From Paenibacillus montaniterrae (GTDB lineage: Bacteria > Bacillota > Bacilli > Paenibacillales > Paenibacillaceae), in assembly GCF_018403185.1 (NCBI RefSeq), contig NZ_BOSE01000005.1, positions 186,001-250,000 on the forward strand: a stretch of 64,000 nt of DNA, given 5' to 3'. Shown here in pieces: positions 60,733-64,000 of the stretch (its first letter is position 1; every line of letters begins with the position of its first letter). Under the pieces are notes generated by a model. The model worked only from the letters and a program-made list of their open reading frames with translations. It had not been told where the DNA came from and made no database searches. The position numbers were made by a program, and so were the translations under genes.

Positions 60733-63021
60733 TTACTTGGCAATACGATTAAGCTCACGATTAATAACCGGCAGCAGCTCCGGCGGAATCCCATAAAAAA
60801 CAAGCTGCGACATTTTCTCGATCGACATAACTCCTTGGGTCACCTCAAAAAACGGGTTATCCGTTACATGTGCAAAGTATTTAAGAAAAACAGCCTTTGC
60901 AGCCTCATTGCGATAAAGCTGTTCAATCGTATCATAAATCGAATAATAGCCTTCCTTCACCTCGATTTGCCCAGGTGCGGACAAGTCGAACCGCTCGAAC
61001 CAGTTGACCACATGCTCTGTTTTCTCTTCCTTCACATAGATATAGCTGCTGTCGCTTTCCAGCACATGACGCAGCATGATTTCATCGGTATAGCGCTCTC
61101 CTTGCTCGTCTATTCCTTCAACAGAAATATGGTTGTCTCCCAAGATTAGTCTAACGGCCTTAATGACGTTAAGCGGCTGTCCATCCTTAATTTCCGTCAG
61201 CAGCTCGCCGTTCAAATAGACGCGAATATGCTGCAGATTGGATATAACGACAAGATCATTCAGCTGCTCATGTCGGTTGACGAACCTACGTCCAGCCAAG
61301 TGTACAAATGGCGACTTCGACCAATAAGCCTTGCACAGGTAGAAGGCATCCTTCTTCAAGCTCCGATCAATCGTAACCAGCCCTTTCAGGTTTTTGCCGA
61401 CTTCCCCGCCTTCCTTGCGGTTGGCGCTTCCGAAATCAAACATATTCCATACATAGCCGCCAAGCACATACGGTCTTGCCTTAAAGGTCTCCAGCGCGTT
61501 ATGGTGGAACAGCAGCTGATACTCCTCTGTGTAATCCTGTACCTGCGGCGTGTAGGAATGGTAGTTTGGATTCGTATCAACACCATACTCCGAGACGAGT
61601 ACAGGCTTGTCTGGTCTTGTGCGATGGAAGTCGTCGAGTCGCTCGCCCAAATCCTTAATTTCTCCGTAGTACCAGCCATAATATAAGTTGTAGCCAACAA
61701 GATCGGTAAAAGTGTTAATAATACTGTCATCAGCTACGCCATTAATATTCGCCTGTGCAACGAAGCGGCTTGGGTCCAGCCTTCTGGCTTCTGCCACCAG
61801 CTCCTTGATGATGCGATACGTATTTTCCGTCTCGACGGCAATCGTAATTTCATTTTGTACGCCCCAGCAATAAATCGAGCTGTGGTTATAGGCCTGCTTG
61901 ATCAGAAGCTCCAGCTGCTCGAACGCATTGCGGCTGTCCGGATCAAGCGTAGAAGGAAAGCTGATATAAGGAATCTCTGCCCAAACGAGCAAGCCATAAC
62001 GGTCGCACAGGCTGTAAAAGTAGTCATCATGCTGATAATGCGCAAGCCGAATACTGTTAGCTCCGACCTCGCGAATAAGCTCCATATCCAGCTCCATATG
62101 CGCTTTCGTAATCGCATTTCCGATTCCGCCAAAGTCTTGGTGACGGCATACGCCGTTGATCTTGATCGGTTTTCCGTTCAGGATGACGCCTTGGTCAGCA
62201 GTAAGTTCTACTGTGCGAAACCCGATTTCAATCTGTCTCGTATCAACGATTTGCTCCTGTACAATCGCACGAATTTCAGCCGTGTATAAATACGGCTGCT
62301 CTATCCCATCCCAGAGCACCGGATTACAAATTGATCCGCTTAACTCAAACTCAGCTGCATCCGCGACAGCCAACTCCTGGCTATCCTCCCATACGACAGC
62401 TCCCTCGTGGTCCTTCAGCTGCACCAGCACGCGCCCATTGGCAGATGCTGCGGCTTCATTGACAAGCCGACCGCGCACATCGAGACGAAATACTCCTTCT
62501 CCGCTGCTTGCTTGAGTCAGATAGACGCCATCTCGACTATTGTCCATCACATCAAAATGAATATCATCCATCACCAGCAGCTTTACCTCACGGTACAGCC
62601 CGCCGTAAAATGTAAAATCAGCGCCAAGCGGATATACTTCATTGTTGTAGCTGTTGTCCACCTTAATCGCCAGCAAATTGTCGCCCTGCTTCAAATGTGG
62701 CGTTAATGCTGCGCGAAACATGGCATAGCCACAACGGCTTTCAGCTGCGAGCTGTCCATTAATATAAACCTCGCCCATATTGCCAGCTGCCCCGATCTCC
62801 AAATAAATGCGCTTGCTTAAATCCTCGGCGTTGATCGTTAATACCTTTTGGTACCAGCATGCTCCTCGGTAATAGGCTTCCGCTCCGCCTTGACCGTCGC
62901 TGTCATTCCACGTATGCGGCAGCGTAACGGGCTGACCTTGTACAATAGTCTGCCTGCTGTAAGCAGGGCTATCGGTCTTAGTAAATGTCCAGTTATCATT
63001 GAATGAAATTGTTTTCGGCAT
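60733..63021 (-). CDS. Glycoside hydrolase family 2 enzyme (beta-galactosidase-type)
   Basis: A 762-residue cytoplasmic enzyme starting MPKTISFNDNWTFTKTDSPA. GH2 domains in order: jelly-roll sugar-binding (1-180, VTLPHTWNDSDGQGGAEAYY), Ig-like (180-285), catalytic barrel with acid/base Glu391 in YCWGVQNEITIA and nucleophile Glu478 in VLVSEYGVDTN, and a C-terminal region with a later beta-domain. GAGGA six bases before the ATG fixes the start; the longer frame upstream is not real. It is smaller than LacZ. Substrates of GH2 include beta-galactosides and beta-glucuronides; the neighbour systems suggest galactan-type fragments. Confidence 0.88.
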   Translation of the reverse strand: MPKTISFNDNWTFTKTDSPAYSRQTIVQGQPVTLPHTWNDSDGQGGAEAYYRGACWYQKVLTINAEDLSKRIYLEIGAAGNMGEVYINGQLAAESRCGYAMFRAALTPHLKQGDNLLAIKVDNSYNNEVYPLGADFTFYGGLYREVKLLVMDDIHFDVMDNSRDGVYLTQASSGEGVFRLDVRGRLVNEAAASANGRVLVQLKDHEGAVVWEDSQELAVADAAEFELSGSICNPVLWDGIEQPYLYTAEIRAIVQEQIVDTRQIEIGFRTVELTADQGVILNGKPIKINGVCRHQDFGGIGNAITKAHMELDMELIREVGANSIRLAHYQHDDYFYSLCDRYGLLVWAEIPYISFPSTLDPDSRNAFEQLELLIKQAYNHSSIYCWGVQNEITIAVETENTYRIIKELVAEARRLDPSRFVAQANINGVADDSIINTFTDLVGYNLYYGWYYGEIKDLGERLDDFHRTRPDKPVLVSEYGVDTNPNYHSYTPQVQDYTEEYQLLFHHNALETFKARPYVLGGYVWNMFDFGSANRKEGGEVGKNLKGLVTIDRSLKKDAFYLCKAYWSKSPFVHLAGRRFVNRHEQLNDLVVISNLQHIRVYLNGELLTEIKDGQPLNVIKAVRLILGDNHISVEGIDEQGERYTDEIMLRHVLESDSSYIYVKEEKTEHVVNWFERFDLSAPGQIEVKEGYYSIYDTIEQLYRNEAAKAVFLKYFAHVTDNPFFEVTQGVMSIEKMSQLVFYGIPPELLPVINRELNRIAK

Positions 63022-63134
63022 GATGCATCCTCTTTTCCTCATTTCTAAAAAATAGCCCGCCAAACTGAATCGTTGACGGGCTGCTAAACCTGGTAATGTC
63101 GTGTTACTTATTTGTTGCTTATTTGTCGTGTTGC

Positions 63135-64000
63135 TTATTTGCTGGCTGCCGCCCATTCATCAAGCTGTTTTTGCTTCTCAGCGATAACCTTCTCGATCCC
63201 TGCGGATTTCAGCTTGGAAATAAACTCTGGCAATACGACATCAGGATCGACACTGCCTGTTTCAAGCGGAAGCTTGTATTGGGTCACGACGTTGGTAACT
63301 GCGGCATATTCTGTCTTTACAGGTGTGGCGTCAAACGTAAAGCCAAGTGCCTTCGACTTAATCGCCGATTCGTTAAATGCTTCTGTTTCCTTCCAAATGT
63401 TCGGATCATTGCCAGTGAATACATGAGACAAAAACTGATTGCCGAACAGATAGCCCATATTCATGCTGTAGCCTGAAGTTGCAGCATCCACGCCTTCAGG
63501 AAAATCAATGACATTATCGGATTGGACAACATAATGCGTCCCTTCTATTCCCCAGTTAAACAAGTTAACAATGTCTTTATCCGTATACATCAAATTAAGA
63601 AACTCCATTGCTTTCTCTGGAACCTTGGAATTAATCGGGATGCCCCACATAATTCCGGTTACATTGGTTGTAGTGGAAACAGGCTGAACTAAAGTAGTCG
63701 TCACGACAGGGACGCCGCTGCTTTTTGACTCCTGTTCCTCAAAGCCAGGCTTCATATTGGAAAAATAAGCGAAGCCGCGGTTAGACTTCAATAAATCAAA
63801 TTGCGAGGTCTTATTAGTAGCAGCATCCTTCAAAATCAAATCTGAAGAGTACCAGCTGCGCATTTTGCGAACGAACTCCGCATATTCCTCTGTTTCATAC
63901 AAATTCACAACCTGCAAATCATTGTCGTAATTCGGCAATACGCCGATGGAATCGCCAAGCTGATCGAACCAGCGATAGGAATCAAGCATCGTTCTGCCGA
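63135..64000 (-). CDS. Extracellular solute-binding protein, C-terminal part (runs off window)
   Basis: The last 288 codons of an LplA-type binding protein. The frame continues past the window edge without a stop. It ends with the DUF3502-type KLKSAGIEKVIAEKQKQLDE. It belongs with the GH2 gene 113 bases downstream, and with the two permeases further on, to the third sugar ABC system. The signal peptide and lipobox lie outside the window. Confidence 0.85.
   Translation of the reverse strand, partial: GRTMLDSYRWFDQLGDSIGVLPNYDNDLQVVNLYETEEYAEFVRKMRSWYSSDLILKDAATNKTSQFDLLKSNRGFAYFSNMKPGFEEQESKSSGVPVVTTTLVQPVSTTTNVTGIMWGIPINSKVPEKAMEFLNLMYTDKDIVNLFNWGIEGTHYVVQSDNVIDFPEGVDAATSGYSMNMGYLFGNQFLSHVFTGNDPNIWKETEAFNESAIKSKALGFTFDATPVKTEYAAVTNVVTQYKLPLETGSVDPDVVLPEFISKLKSAGIEKVIAEKQKQLDEWAAASK

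Noticed and set aside
63022..63156. N-terminal extension of the GH2 protein
   Set aside because: It overlaps the end of the binding-protein gene, has no ribosome site, and GAGGA sits correctly before the ATG at 63021.

Overview
The window reads as a chromosomal segment of a Paenibacillus-like Firmicute that degrades plant polysaccharides. The signs are low-to-moderate GC, strong AGGAGG-type ribosome binding sites, SLH-anchored and lipobox-bearing secreted proteins, LplB/LplC-type sugar permeases paired with very large solute-binding lipoproteins, YesM/YesN-type two-component pairs, many AraC regulators and a c-di-AMP (ydaO-type) leader. No plasmid, phage or rRNA/tRNA genes were seen. The species is inferred, not proven.

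Layout. 0-3 kb: uronate catabolism (uxaA, partial, and uxaB) divergent from an AraC regulator. 3-15 kb: a DUF4362 gene flanked by direct copies of a short repeat, then a 2502-residue SLH-anchored, double GH43-like (exo-beta-1,3-galactanase-type) surface enzyme, divergent from a membrane-bound Cache/AraC regulator and a second AraC gene. 15-27 kb: one long minus-strand locus of response regulator, histidine kinase, binding protein, two permeases, a GH115-like alpha-glucuronidase and two Gfo/Idh/MocA dehydrogenases. 26-33 kb: a DUF2264 protein, an AraC regulator, a small lipoprotein and a second sugar ABC system. 33-38 kb: a Cys-rich DeoR/SufR-like regulator divergent from an MFS exporter, a Gly/Pro/Phe-rich protein, a TetR regulator and a serine beta-lactamase-like hydrolase. 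38-40 kb: a probable Zur-controlled zinc-starvation operon (zinc-free S14, DUF3024, AAA+ ATPase, L33). 40-43 kb: a membrane protein, an IS3 remnant, repeats and a MerR regulator. 43-54 kb: a secreted GH74 xyloglucanase, a Fur/MarR-type nitroreductase operon, an SGNH esterase, an AraC regulator and a GH31 enzyme. 53-57 kb: a DUF4166/SRPBCC-DoxX pair, a frameshifted Mrr-like membrane nuclease and an orphan c-di-AMP riboswitch followed by repeats. 57-64 kb: a KdpD-type USP protein and a third sugar ABC system with a GH2 beta-galactosidase.

How it fits together. Secreted enzymes (GH43/GH43-like and GH74) cut arabinogalactan- and xyloglucan-like polymers. Three CUT1 ABC systems import the fragments. 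Enzymes without signal peptides (GH115, GH2, GH31, SGNH esterase, dehydrogenases) finish the breakdown, and uxaA/uxaB feed uronates into central metabolism. Each block has its own AraC, YesN or Cache-AraC regulator. A bipartite promoter motif shared by the galactanase gene and the second ABC operon suggests these two are co-regulated.

Three dispersed non-coding repeat families occupy the intergenic spaces. The largest, about 167 bp with ten copies in 64 kb, shows paired changes in its two hairpin arms. The most promising observations are the zinc operon with two unexplained partners, the orphan c-di-AMP switch, the repeat family with its chimeric copy, the A7 heptamer frameshift in the nuclease gene, and the shared bipartite promoter motif.
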